Notes: generated by a model from the letters alone, not told the origin. Shown: positions 1 through 6,883, numbered from the stretch's first letter. The stretch is 34,343 nt of DNA from Acidobacteriota bacterium (GCA_003224145.1 QHYN01000101.1:1-34343), one strand, 5' to 3'. Numbers and translations are program-made.

Positions 1-1113
1 GAACGCGCGGCTCGCAAGCTCGGCTGGCATCCCTTTCCGGCGCCCATGGCCATTCTCTCGCAGGCCCGTCCTGGGCGCAGCGCCTGCGTGCAGTGTGGCT
101 ATTGTCTCGGCTTCGGCTGCGAAGTCGGCGCGAAATCGAGTTCGCTCGTTGCCGCCATTCGCGTCGCGGAACGCACCGGCCGCTGCGAGATTCGCCCCAA
201 CTCCTACGTGCATCGAATCGAAATCAACGCCAATGGGCGCGCAATCGGCGCGGTCTATTTTGACGAAAAGAAGAACGCGCATCTCCAACGGGCCAAGGCG
301 GTCGTTGTTTGCGCGAACGGCGCCGAGACTCCGAGGCTGCTCCTGCTTTCTGCGAACAAGCAATTCCCCAACGGTCTCGCAAATTCTAGCGGCGTAGTCG
401 GCAAGAACCTGATGTTCAACACTTACAGCTCGGTCACCGGCGTGTACGAACACCCGCTTAACGACTACAAAGGTTATTGCGTCAGCCGCGTCCTTCATGA
501 TTTCTACGAACTCGATCATCACAAGCTCGGCTTTTGCGGTGGCGGCGGTCTCGACGCTCGCTACGAATGGACGCCCGTCTCGTTTGCGTTCGGCGCTATG
601 CCTCCGGAAACGCCGCGCTGGGGCAAGGATTTCAAGGCCACCCTCGCTCACAACTTTTCCCGGACCATGGAGGTTTCCACCCATGGCACTTCCCTGCCCG
701 CGGAAAACAACAGCTTTTCTCTCGACCCCGACATGAAAGACGCCTGGGGCTTGCCCGCCCTGTGCCTGACCTACAAGGATCATCCCGACGATCTGAAGCT
801 CACCAACTGGCTCCTTGAGCGCGCGCACGAAGTCCACGAGGCCGCAGGCGCCGTCAAGAAGTGGAGCTTCCCGGCCCAGGAGCAGCAGTTTGGGGTGCAT
901 CTTCTCGGCACCTGCCGTATGGGCAACGACCCGAAAACTTCGGTGATCAATCCGGACCATCGCACGCACGATGTGAAAAATCTTTTCCTATGCGACGGCA
1001 GCAGCCTGGTGACCTCCGGGCGAGGCCAGCCCACCATGACCATCATGGCACTCGCTTTCCGCGCTGCCGACCGCATCACCGCGCTCGCGAAGCGCGGCGA
1101 AATCAGCGCCTAA
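1..1113 (+). CDS. GMC family oxidoreductase, C-terminal part (5' end outside window)
   Basis: The frame is open from base 1 and closes with TAA at 1113, so about 370 C-terminal residues are visible and the N-terminal FAD-binding GxGxxG lies upstream. The visible part has a Cys-rich stretch (CVQCGYCLGFGCEVGAKSS) and the C-terminal GMC signature, HLLGTCRMG followed by SGRGQPTMTIMALAFRAADR. These enzymes are flavoproteins that oxidise alcohols or sugars, and this subgroup resembles the large subunit of membrane-linked gluconate/sorbitol dehydrogenases. The substrate cannot be read from sequence. An ATG at 46 is internal, because conserved family sequence (AARKLGWHPFPAP) precedes it in frame. A gluconate-dehydrogenase subunit-3-like gene is often adjacent in such operons, but none is visible downstream. 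Confidence 0.9.
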   Translation, partial: ERAARKLGWHPFPAPMAILSQARPGRSACVQCGYCLGFGCEVGAKSSSLVAAIRVAERTGRCEIRPNSYVHRIEINANGRAIGAVYFDEKKNAHLQRAKAVVVCANGAETPRLLLLSANKQFPNGLANSSGVVGKNLMFNTYSSVTGVYEHPLNDYKGYCVSRVLHDFYELDHHKLGFCGGGGLDARYEWTPVSFAFGAMPPETPRWGKDFKATLAHNFSRTMEVSTHGTSLPAENNSFSLDPDMKDAWGLPALCLTYKDHPDDLKLTNWLLERAHEVHEAAGAVKKWSFPAQEQQFGVHLLGTCRMGNDPKTSVINPDHRTHDVKNLFLCDGSSLVTSGRGQPTMTIMALAFRAADRITALAKRGEISA

Positions 1114-1280
1114 GAGCGTTCGCGCTTTCTGAACCCGCTTGCTCCGCTTTATCCCCATGCAGTGGGGAGTGCGCTAGAACCGATCCACCATCCGGAAGCC
1201 CTCCGTTGGAGGTACGATCAAGAAGATGCTTTTGTCTTTTGAGCTAAAAACTTAGAACTTAAGACTGAAAACTTTTGCAT
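1114..1280. other. Non-coding spacer left of the integrative element
   Basis: No supported gene. It contains two short hairpins, CCCCA/TGGGG near 1153-1167 and CCTCC/GGAGG near 1200-1212, neither followed by a T-run. An A-rich stretch at about 1243-1275 contains repeated AAAACTT/GAACTT words. If the attachment-site interpretation is right, this was originally the sequence directly downstream of tRNA-Ile. Confidence 0.4.
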
Positions 1281-1298
1281 TGGTGGGCCCTAGTTGAC
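1281..1298. repeat. Candidate left attachment site (degenerate copy of tRNA-Ile 3' end)
   Basis: 1281-1289 (TGGTGGGCC) is identical to 4785-4793, the CCA end and most of the acceptor stem of the tRNA-Ile gene. Over 18 positions (1281-1298 against 4785-4802) 14 match. The two copies are in the same orientation and bracket the recombinase and its cargo gene, as expected for attL/attR. Nine exact bases could be chance. The support is that joining the two sites keeps the recombinase frame open and yields a tail similar at the protein level (WWALVDD against WWAWVDL). Confidence 0.6.
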
Positions 1299-1506
1299 GA
1301 TTTTAGAACTCTTCCGCTGGGTCAGATCGTCGCAGGGATCCCGCACATTGGAGGGCTCTCGCTGCTCTGATTCTAACGAAGAGCACCGAGCGCCGGTTGT
1401 CGACTGCACCCAAGTGCCGTTCGGAAACGCCGCTGCCGGAAAGCGTGTCCCAGTGCTGTCTTGTCCCGTTAGGCGACTTGCCAGGAGTCACGAATCAGTT
1501 CGCAAG
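1299..1506. other. Element left end, non-coding in the integrated state
   Basis: No gene supported here as integrated. Read in the recombinase frame from the left repeat, 1281-1370 stays open for 29 codons (beginning WWALVDDFRTLPLG) and ends at TGA 1368-1370. This would be the recombinase 3' end in a circular form. From 1371 to 1506 I see nothing assignable. The minus-strand cargo gene ends at 1507. Confidence 0.45.
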
Positions 1507-2481
1507 TCATACTCCGCCGAAATAGATGCCAACGTTCAATTTGGCTGCCCACCGCGCAACGCGAATGAGGTTGTCTAATGCGCGAATTGAGCGGCGTCCT
1601 TTAGCGATTTGCTGAGCACGAAGGATTTCCGAAAGCAATTGGGCGACCTCATCTGGCTGGTAGGTCGCGTCTGATGTGATGTCGCTTAAACGCGATAGCA
1701 GTGGGAAGCCGGGAACGACAAGAGCTGCACCCGCTTCTTCGCCATTACTGCTCTTCCACTCGACTCCCAACTCCTTAAACAATTCCTCGCCCGAAAACAT
1801 GCCAAAGCTCATGCCGACGCTGCGGTCTACCGGCGAGGTCGGTTTAAAGGTCTTTGCATAGGTATCCGGGTCCCGGGCCAAAAACACAGACCACGTTCCA
1901 GGTTCAACGAAATCCTCAAATTCACCTTTTGACTGTGCTAATCCTTCGGCTGTCAGCCAGCGCGGGTCGAACTGTTGGGGGTCACGTTCCGTTAATCCTA
2001 GTCGATTCTCAAGATACGAGCAGAATACCGAAATATCTGCTACTGCTTTTTCGATAAACGTTGCATCGGGTGGCTGTCGGAGGGATTCATTGTGTTTTTC
2101 GATCTCCTCCTTAGACATCGTGTACGGGAGACGGACCATTCCCTGCCCCGTAGGCTTAGCCTTCCAGGCGCCAATGCAATCATCGTGCATTACCCAAGCA
2201 ACTCCGCCTTCGTAATCGTTCACAGCATTCAGCAACGCATGAATTGACTCTAAGGAAGGACGGAACATCGCGAAACAGAACCGCGGGAATTCCCAAGTGT
2301 TCTGTCGCGCCAATTGATAGCTCGAATCGCTCTGATATTCTTCCTGCTTAACGTCAGATATTGATTCTTGATAGCTCCACCATTCCAACGGAGCAAGCTT
2401 GCCGATGACATACGGGAACCACGCACCACCCTTGAGAGTGCTTCGGTTTGTCGGTACACCGTGCTGTTGTTGGAGCGTCAT
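1507..2481 (-). CDS. Unrecognised protein, probable cargo of the integrative element
   Basis: 324 residues from the ATG at 2481, chosen because GAGGG lies seven bases upstream. The frame is open further, to a GTG at 2580. That longer version would add a very hydrophobic stretch (LLPGVLLLRMFVILLSFFLA, then SEGSA), which could be a signal peptide or anchor, so the start is not certain. I do not recognise the family. Visible features are an aromatic-rich N-terminal third (WFPYVIGKLAPLEWWSYQ), a mixed central region (AWVMHDDCIGAWKAKP), acidic segments, and a basic C-terminal helix (AKGRRSIRALDNLIRVARWAAK). There are no zinc, nucleotide-binding or nuclease motifs I can name. It is the only sizeable gene besides the recombinase inside the putative element and runs convergent to the left boundary. 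Its role (defence, resistance, other) cannot be inferred from sequence. Confidence 0.7.
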   Translation of the reverse strand: MTLQQQHGVPTNRSTLKGGAWFPYVIGKLAPLEWWSYQESISDVKQEEYQSDSSYQLARQNTWEFPRFCFAMFRPSLESIHALLNAVNDYEGGVAWVMHDDCIGAWKAKPTGQGMVRLPYTMSKEEIEKHNESLRQPPDATFIEKAVADISVFCSYLENRLGLTERDPQQFDPRWLTAEGLAQSKGEFEDFVEPGTWSVFLARDPDTYAKTFKPTSPVDRSVGMSFGMFSGEELFKELGVEWKSSNGEEAGAALVVPGFPLLSRLSDITSDATYQPDEVAQLLSEILRAQQIAKGRRSIRALDNLIRVARWAAKLNVGIYFGGV

Positions 2482-2744
2482 CGCGCTGCCCTCGCTTGCC
2501 AAGAAAAAGGAAAGTAGAATCACGAACATGCGCAAGAGAAGCACCCCCGGCAAGAGATTTCCGCGAACCAATTGAAGCACAAAACGTCGCGATTACGAAG
2601 AGTTAGCACAGCTCCGCCCGTAGGTAAACGCGGTTACGGACAGGTGTGTTCCGGTACGCCATTTGTCCGGTTAGTCGAGTTGCAAGGACTCGTCTATCTG
2701 CGCTTGGGAGAGTGAGCTATAAGGAGCTACCCTCTCCTCTCCCA

Positions 2745-2817
2745 TGTGGTTCAGCGCGGCAGAACACTGAACCACACGCAGTGTTCTGGTCGAAACATAC
2801 CCTTCGCGTTCTGCCGC
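2745..2817. repeat. Nested, mutually exclusive inverted repeats
   Basis: Three perfect 10-base inverted pairs overlap: TGTGGTTCAG (2745-2754) with CTGAACCACA (2767-2776); CAGAACACTG (2760-2769) with CAGTGTTCTG (2779-2788); and GCGGCAGAAC (2756-2765) with GTTCTGCCGC (2808-2817). They share arms, so only one can fold at a time. This resembles alternative hairpins in a regulatory leader or stacked protein-binding sites. Confidence 0.6.
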
Positions 2818-2891
2818 TCTTCGAGATAAAGGCCCTCCGAGCAACCGAGTAGGCCAGAACGGGGCTGCAAAAAGACCGCAGGCGAAAACCT

Positions 2892-2971
2892 CGATTTGGG
2901 CGGGAGCGACCCGGGTGTTTGTGCGGTTTTGCCGCCCAAAAATGCTCACCGGGTCGCTCCCGCCCAAATCG
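2892..2971. repeat. 23-base perfect inverted repeat with 34-base loop
   Basis: 2892-2914 (starting CGATTTGGGCGGGAGCGACC) is the exact reverse complement of 2949-2971. The stem is GC-rich and no T-run follows on either side, so a simple Rho-independent terminator is unlikely. It could be a recombinase or regulator site, or a strong RNA hairpin in the recombinase leader. Confidence 0.75.
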
Positions 2972-3141
2972 CCTATCGGAAATCGGCAGGGCCCCTTCGG
3001 AACCCCAAAAGCAAAAAAAGTTCAGTTTCCCTGAAATGTTTTTCGGACTTCTTGCCCATTAGTATAAGTAGAGGGGTACTCCTCCAGGCCACCGCTTCGG
3101 CCTTCCTCGCCTCGTAGGAAGCCCACCTCCCAACGTACAAC

Positions 3142-3366
3142 ATGCCGTCACCACTTGACACGCTCGAGGTGTCTCCAACCCAGGGGACCACAGTGGGGAA
3201 GCAGCTCGCTCCCGATGATTTACTCGCATTGCGGGCGATGTTTCTCTTGCTCGACGCATGGGATCGGAACAGCAAGCCCGCGACGCTCGTTGACATGCAG
3301 TTAAAATCGGCGCAAGGTGAGCCACACGCGCAGTCGGTCAGCGCACGCCAACGGAGGGCCAGATGA
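3142..3366 (+). CDS. Small protein translationally coupled to the recombinase
   Basis: 74 residues. Its stop codon overlaps the recombinase start as ATGA (3363-3366), and the recombinase ribosome-binding site (GGAGGGCCAG) lies inside its last codons, a hallmark of translational coupling. The core (LAPDDLLALRAMFLLLDAWDRN) looks like an amphipathic helix and the C-terminus is basic (ARQRRAR). No strong Shine-Dalgarno sequence precedes the ATG at 3142, so an internal start such as 3238 is possible. I do not recognise a named family. The position suggests an accessory or regulatory protein for the recombinase, such as a directionality factor; that is inference only. Confidence 0.55.
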   Translation: MPSPLDTLEVSPTQGTTVGKQLAPDDLLALRAMFLLLDAWDRNSKPATLVDMQLKSAQGEPHAQSVSARQRRAR

Positions 3367-4850
3367 GACAAGCCGTCCTATACGCGAGGGTATCAAGCAA
3401 AGACCAAGAGCGAGAGGGCTTCTCAATCCCCGCGCAACTGAAATTTCTCCGAGAATACGCGCAAACGCACGAGCTCAATGTCCTGCATGAATTTGTGGAT
3501 GTAGAGACGGCCAAGACGACTGGCCGAAAACAATTCGGCGAAATGGTGCGCTTTCTGCGCGATCACAAGACGTGCCGCGTCGTTTTGGTGGAGAAAACCG
3601 ACCGGCTGTATCGGAACTTCCGCGATTGCGTAACGCTGGAAGATCTCGACGTTGAAATCCATCTTCCCAAAGAGGGCCAGGTCATCAGCAAGGACTCGAA
3701 ATCACAAGCCAAACTAGTGCACGGCATTCAGCTTGTGATCGCACGGAACTACATCGAGAATCTGCGGGATGAGGTGCGCAAGGGCATGCGTGAAAAGGCC
3801 GCGCAAGGGATCTACCCGAGCCGGCCACCGTTGGGCTACCGAAACAACAAATTGCTGCGCACGATTGAGGTTGACCCTGACAACGCGCCGATCGCGCAAC
3901 GAATGTTTGAGCTGTACGCGACAGGTTCGTACTCGCTCGCCACCTTGCGTTTGTTTCTCAAAGCCGAGTACGGCAAGGTCCTCTCGAAATGGCACATCGA
4001 AAAACTTCTAAGGAATCCGTTCTATATCGGCACCTACGAATGGGAATGCAAGAGCTACGCGGGCACGCATCCTCCCCTTGTGAGCCCTGAAATATTCTCC
4101 CGCGTGCGCGATGTGTTGAGCGGCAAAGCACGGCCCCGCAAGCAAAAACACGAGTTTGCATTTTCAGGCTTGCTCCGTTGTGCCTACGACAAATGTGCGG
4201 TCACCGCTGAGTTCAAAAAGCAAAAGTACACGTATTACCGTTGCACCGGTTACCGGGGCAAGTGTGACTTGCCCTATTTTCGCGAGGAAGTGATCGCTGA
4301 ACGTCTCGGCCAGGTCTTGCAGGCGATCCGAATCCCGGATGACGTTCTGGTGCAGCTCGAAGAGTCCTTGCTCTCCGATAAAACCCATGAGGAAACGCTC
4401 AAGAAGCGCCAAGCCGAACGGATGGAGCAGCGGCTGACCCAACTGCGCAGGCGGTTGGAGCAGGCTTACGTTGATCGCCTGGACGGAAAAATCACCGAGG
4501 AATTTTGGGAGGCGAAGGCCGCCGAATGGCAAGAGGAGGAGCAATCGCTTCTCGCATCCTTGCGGGAACTTGAACGCGCAGAAAATCCCGAGCGTGCGCT
4601 CGACCGCGTTTGCATTTTAGAACTCGCGAATAAGGCGCATTCTCTGTACGTTACGCAGACTCCACAAGAAAAGGCTAAATTGTTGAGAATGGTGCTATCG
4701 AACTGCGCCGTGGACGCGGTAAGTGTTTATCCCACATACAGAAAGCCCTTCGACATGATCTTCGAACGGGTCAAAACAGGGGAATGGTGGGCCTGGGTGG
4801 ACTTGAACCACCGACCTCGCCCTTATCAGGGGCGCGCTCTAGCCACCTGA
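3363..4850 (+). CDS. Serine recombinase (resolvase/invertase family, large-serine type)
   Basis: 495 residues as integrated. The N-terminal resolvase domain (about 1-140) begins YARVSSKDQEREGFSIPAQ, with Ser11 as the expected nucleophile and the VEKTDRLYRNFRD segment. The recombinase domain (about 150-250) has GYRNN and LRNPFYIGTYEW. A zinc beta-ribbon (about 260-305) contains LRCAYDKCAVTAEF and YYRCTGYRGKCDLPYF, and a charged coiled coil spans about 335-420. Such enzymes cut with a 2-base stagger and join DNA through a phosphoserine intermediate to integrate, excise or invert. The start is fixed by GGAGG upstream and the ATGA overlap with the preceding small gene. The last 21 codons (from WWAWVDLN) are antisense to tRNA-Ile and so are not native recombinase sequence. 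In the excised form a different in-frame tail is predicted. All key motifs are present, so it is likely active. Confidence 0.93.
   Translation: MRQAVLYARVSSKDQEREGFSIPAQLKFLREYAQTHELNVLHEFVDVETAKTTGRKQFGEMVRFLRDHKTCRVVLVEKTDRLYRNFRDCVTLEDLDVEIHLPKEGQVISKDSKSQAKLVHGIQLVIARNYIENLRDEVRKGMREKAAQGIYPSRPPLGYRNNKLLRTIEVDPDNAPIAQRMFELYATGSYSLATLRLFLKAEYGKVLSKWHIEKLLRNPFYIGTYEWECKSYAGTHPPLVSPEIFSRVRDVLSGKARPRKQKHEFAFSGLLRCAYDKCAVTAEFKKQKYTYYRCTGYRGKCDLPYFREEVIAERLGQVLQAIRIPDDVLVQLEESLLSDKTHEETLKKRQAERMEQRLTQLRRRLEQAYVDRLDGKITEEFWEAKAAEWQEEEQSLLASLRELERAENPERALDRVCILELANKAHSLYVTQTPQEKAKLLRMVLSNCAVDAVSVYPTYRKPFDMIFERVKTGEWWAWVDLNHRPRPYQGRALAT
4785..4802. repeat. Candidate right attachment site (tRNA-Ile 3' end)
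   Basis: Same-orientation partner of 1281-1298: nine identical bases (TGGTGGGCC), then five of nine. The exchange point would fall in or near the identical segment, leaving the tRNA intact. Confidence 0.6.
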
Positions 4851-4861
4851 GCTACAGGCCC
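4785..4861 (-). tRNA. tRNA-Ile (GAT anticodon)
   Basis: 77 bases read on the minus strand from 4861 to 4785. The acceptor stem GGGCCTG pairs with CAGGCCC, discriminator A, and CCA is encoded. The D arm is GTAGCTCAGGTGGCTAGAGC, the anticodon stem-loop CGCCCCTGATAAGGGCG carries GAT, and the T arm has GGTTCAAGTCC. It stands alone and not within an rRNA operon in this window. Its 3' end is the boundary of the putative integrative element, and 4785-4850 is also read by the recombinase frame on the opposite strand. Confidence 0.96.
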
Positions 4862-4951
4862 GAACTGGCGGCAACTCAAAAATTCTAGCAGGCCAACTTG
4901 CGCCGCACAACCGCAACCTGCGAACCATGCCTCGAGCGAAAACTCTCCCTC

Positions 4952-5260
4952 TTACTGCACGAAACCCACATTCGGCGTTGGCCCGCTTCCTTCGGGCGAT
5001 TCTTTAATCGGACCGAACTGCGCCTCATACCGGCCGAGATTTTCCCCCAGTGCCCGCCAGATCCGTTTGGCGTGCCCCGGGCTGACGATCGCGCTGTTCA
5101 ACAGCTTCCCCTGTGCGCCATTGGGAAAAATGTAAATAAAATTCAGCGTGAACTCTTCCAGGTTGTGGTGAATCATCACCAGGTTGCTGTACTGCCCTTG
5201 CAATTCCTTCTCATCCGCCTTGATTTGCACCTGCCCTGGCACTGGCTGCTGTTGGTCCAT
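4952..5260 (-). CDS. DUF3467 family protein
   Basis: 102 residues. The core GQYSNLVMIHHNLEEFTLNFIYIFPNG, then IVSPGHAKRIWRALGENLGRYEAQFG, matches the DUF3467 pattern as I remember it: a small soluble bacterial protein with no established function, sometimes described as structurally akin to chaperone-like or SecB-like folds. ATG at 5260 is chosen because GGGAG precedes it and the family-like sequence begins soon after. An upstream extension to 5350 would add a low-complexity basic stretch and is unlikely. It is divergent from the metal transporter across about 180 bases and lies next to tRNA-Ile in the same direction. No operon partner is visible. Confidence 0.82.
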   Translation of the reverse strand: MDQQQPVPGQVQIKADEKELQGQYSNLVMIHHNLEEFTLNFIYIFPNGAQGKLLNSAIVSPGHAKRIWRALGENLGRYEAQFGPIKESPEGSGPTPNVGFVQ

Positions 5261-5376
5261 CTCAGTTCGCTCCCGGATTGCTCCTTCGAACTTACCACAA
5301 GCCCTTTGGGCCCGCTCAGTTCCTTTACCTCCGGCCCTTCTCGGCCTCAATGATCAAAAAAACAATGAAAGTCCCA

Positions 5377-5410
5377 TTGACACGCATCCACATTAAATGT
5401 AGTTTAGTAT
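5377..5410 (+). promoter_or_regulatory. Possible promoter for the metal transporter
   Basis: TTGACA at 5377-5382 is a perfect -35 hexamer, with a weak TAGTTT (5400-5405) at 17 bases or TAGTAT (5405-5410) at 22 bases. The stretch 5391-5430 is A+T-rich in an otherwise GC-rich setting and contains two TTTAG words (5403-5407 and 5416-5420). A metal-responsive operator would be expected here, but I cannot identify a definite MntR or Fur box. Confidence 0.3.
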
Positions 5411-5437
5411 TGTTATTTAGCGTAGTTAACTTCGGTC

Positions 5438-6829
5438 ATGGCACCCACGATTCGCCCACAACTCGAGATGGACCCGCCCATCGCCGCTGAATCTTCCGCT
5501 GGTTTCTCCTTGGCGGAAACGCCTGCTCGGGTCCTTCTGCCGTCCTTGCCCGAATCCCATCGCACCATTCCTTTTTCTTCCGGAGCTTCCTGGTTCCGCA
5601 AGATTCTAGCTTTTGCCGGCCCGGGTTATCTCGTCGCCGTGGGCTACATGGATCCGGGCAACTGGGCCACTGACCTGGGGGGCGGCTCAAAATTTGGCTA
5701 CACGCTTCTCAGCGTCATCCTCATAAGCAATCTGATGGCGATGTTCCTGCAAGCTCTCTCCGCGAAACTCGGCATCGCCACAGGACGCGACCTTGCCCAA
5801 GCCTGTCGCGAGCACTACTCCCGCCGCACCTCCGTGTTCCTCTGGGTGATCTGCGAAATCGCCATCGCCGCCTGTGATCTCGCCGAAGTATTGGGCTCCG
5901 CAGTCGCGTTGAAGCTCCTCTTCGGCCTGCCGCTCCTCGCCGGCGTTCTCATCACGGCGCTCGATGTGCTCATCGTCCTCCTCTTGCAGGGCCGCGGCTT
6001 CCGCCTGGTGGAAGCCTTTGTCGTTACGCTCATCGGCTCCATCGCCGCTTGCTTCGCCTACGAAATCTTTTTCGCTCACCCGCTTTGGCGTGAAGCCGCC
6101 ATCGGTCTCCTTCCCCGAATCGAGATTCTTCGCAATCGCGAGATGCTCTATATCGCCATCGGCATCCTTGGCGCCACCGTCATGCCGCACAATCTCTACC
6201 TGCATTCCAGCATCGTTCAGACACGCGATTTCGGCGCCTCGACGCGCGACCGGCGCGAGGCCGTGCGTTACGCCGTCTTCGATTCCACGCTCGCTCTCGG
6301 CTTCGCGCTTTTCATCAACGCCGCCATCCTCGTCCTTGGTGCCGCCGCTTTCCACACCCGCGGTCTGAACAACGTCGCCGAAATCGCCGATGCCTACAAG
6401 CTCCTCAGCCCCGTTCTGGGAGTCAGCCTCGCCAGCACCCTTTTTGCTTGTGCCCTGCTCGCCTCCGGCCAGAACTCCACGCTTACGGGCACTCTCGCGG
6501 GCCAGATTGTCATGGAAGGTTTCCTGCACATTCGCCTGAAACCCTGGCTCCGCCGCCTCATCACTCGCGCCATGGCCATTATTCCTGCGGCCCTGGTCAT
6601 CGGCTTCGCCGGCGAGAACAAAGTCACGTCGCTGCTGATCCTCAGCCAGGTTATCTTGAGTTTTCAATTGCCCTTTGCGGTCATCCCTCTCATCCAATTC
6701 ACAGGCGACCGCGCCAAAATGGGCGAGTTCGCCAACTCGCGCCTGGTCTCCGTCGTTGCCTGGATTGTCGCTGCCGCCATCCTTTTCTTCAACGCCGAAC
6801 TCGTCTGGCTCATCTTCCGCTCTGCTTAG
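5438..6829 (+). CDS. mntH: Nramp-family divalent metal ion transporter (Mn/Fe)
   Basis: 463 residues, normal for bacterial Nramp, with about eleven hydrophobic segments. The metal-binding signatures are present: DPGN at 72-75 in TM1 (YMDPGNWATDLGGG) and GATVMPHN in TM6 with Met249, the sulfur ligand typical of Nramp. The family couples proton entry to uptake of Mn(II) or Fe(II) across the inner membrane. About 55 N-terminal residues precede TM1 and are cytosolic. The start at 5438 lacks an obvious Shine-Dalgarno sequence, and ATG at 5468 is an alternative. The long open frame on the opposite strand is a shadow. mntH is a family-level name. Selectivity for Mn over Fe is not shown. Confidence 0.92.
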   Translation: MAPTIRPQLEMDPPIAAESSAGFSLAETPARVLLPSLPESHRTIPFSSGASWFRKILAFAGPGYLVAVGYMDPGNWATDLGGGSKFGYTLLSVILISNLMAMFLQALSAKLGIATGRDLAQACREHYSRRTSVFLWVICEIAIAACDLAEVLGSAVALKLLFGLPLLAGVLITALDVLIVLLLQGRGFRLVEAFVVTLIGSIAACFAYEIFFAHPLWREAAIGLLPRIEILRNREMLYIAIGILGATVMPHNLYLHSSIVQTRDFGASTRDRREAVRYAVFDSTLALGFALFINAAILVLGAAAFHTRGLNNVAEIADAYKLLSPVLGVSLASTLFACALLASGQNSTLTGTLAGQIVMEGFLHIRLKPWLRRLITRAMAIIPAALVIGFAGENKVTSLLILSQVILSFQLPFAVIPLIQFTGDRAKMGEFANSRLVSVVAWIVAAAILFFNAELVWLIFRSA

Positions 6830-6861
6830 TCGTAGCACACGAACAGTAGGGCTTCATCCCG

Positions 6862-6883
6862 AGGCCCGACTCCCGTCCGGGCC
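6862..6883 (+). terminator. Weak hairpin after the Nramp gene
   Basis: GGCCCGAC and GTCCGGGCC can pair around TCCC with one bulged base, about 30 bases after the stop codon at 6829. There is no T-run, so it may be a Rho-dependent end or an RNA-stabilising hairpin and not an intrinsic terminator. Confidence 0.25.

Larger units (their letters stand above)
2482..3141. other. Palindrome-rich non-coding region between cargo gene and recombinase module
   Basis: No convincing coding sequence over 660 bases. Short frames on both strands read through inverted repeats and lack ribosome-binding sites. It contains a nested set of 10-base inverted repeats at 2745-2817 and a 23-base inverted repeat at 2892-2971 (entered separately). 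It probably carries the divergent promoters of the cargo gene and of the small ORF/recombinase pair, and possibly accessory sites for the recombinase or a structured RNA. Confidence 0.5.
1281..4784. mobile_element. Putative small integrative element at the tRNA-Ile 3' end
   Basis: About 3.5 kb bounded by the TGGTGGGCC direct repeat. It contains a cargo gene at 1507-2481 (minus), a non-coding control region rich in inverted repeats, a small coupled ORF and a serine recombinase whose 3' end runs into the tRNA. It is visibly more A+T-rich than the flanking genes. No conjugation, replication or phage structural genes are present, so it would be a minimal element moving by its own recombinase or with help. 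Integration at a tRNA 3' end is well known for tyrosine integrases and less usual for serine recombinases. The exact boundaries are inferred. Confidence 0.6.

Noticed and set aside
1294-1578. 94-codon plus-strand frame at the element left end
   Set aside because: No ribosome-binding site, overlaps the 3' end of the minus-strand cargo gene, and composition is unremarkable.
2742-2971. CRISPR-like array in the palindrome-rich region
   Set aside because: The repeats are inverted, not evenly spaced direct repeats, and there are no spacers or cas genes.
4785-4850. WWAWVDLNHRPRPYQ tail as a real recombinase domain
   Set aside because: It is the translation of the complementary strand of a tRNA, so it cannot be read as a conserved protein domain.
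5687-6838. 383-codon open frame opposite the Nramp gene
   Set aside because: It is a charged low-complexity shadow (many Asp/Glu/Gly) of a clearly conserved membrane transporter; no ribosome-binding site or family features.
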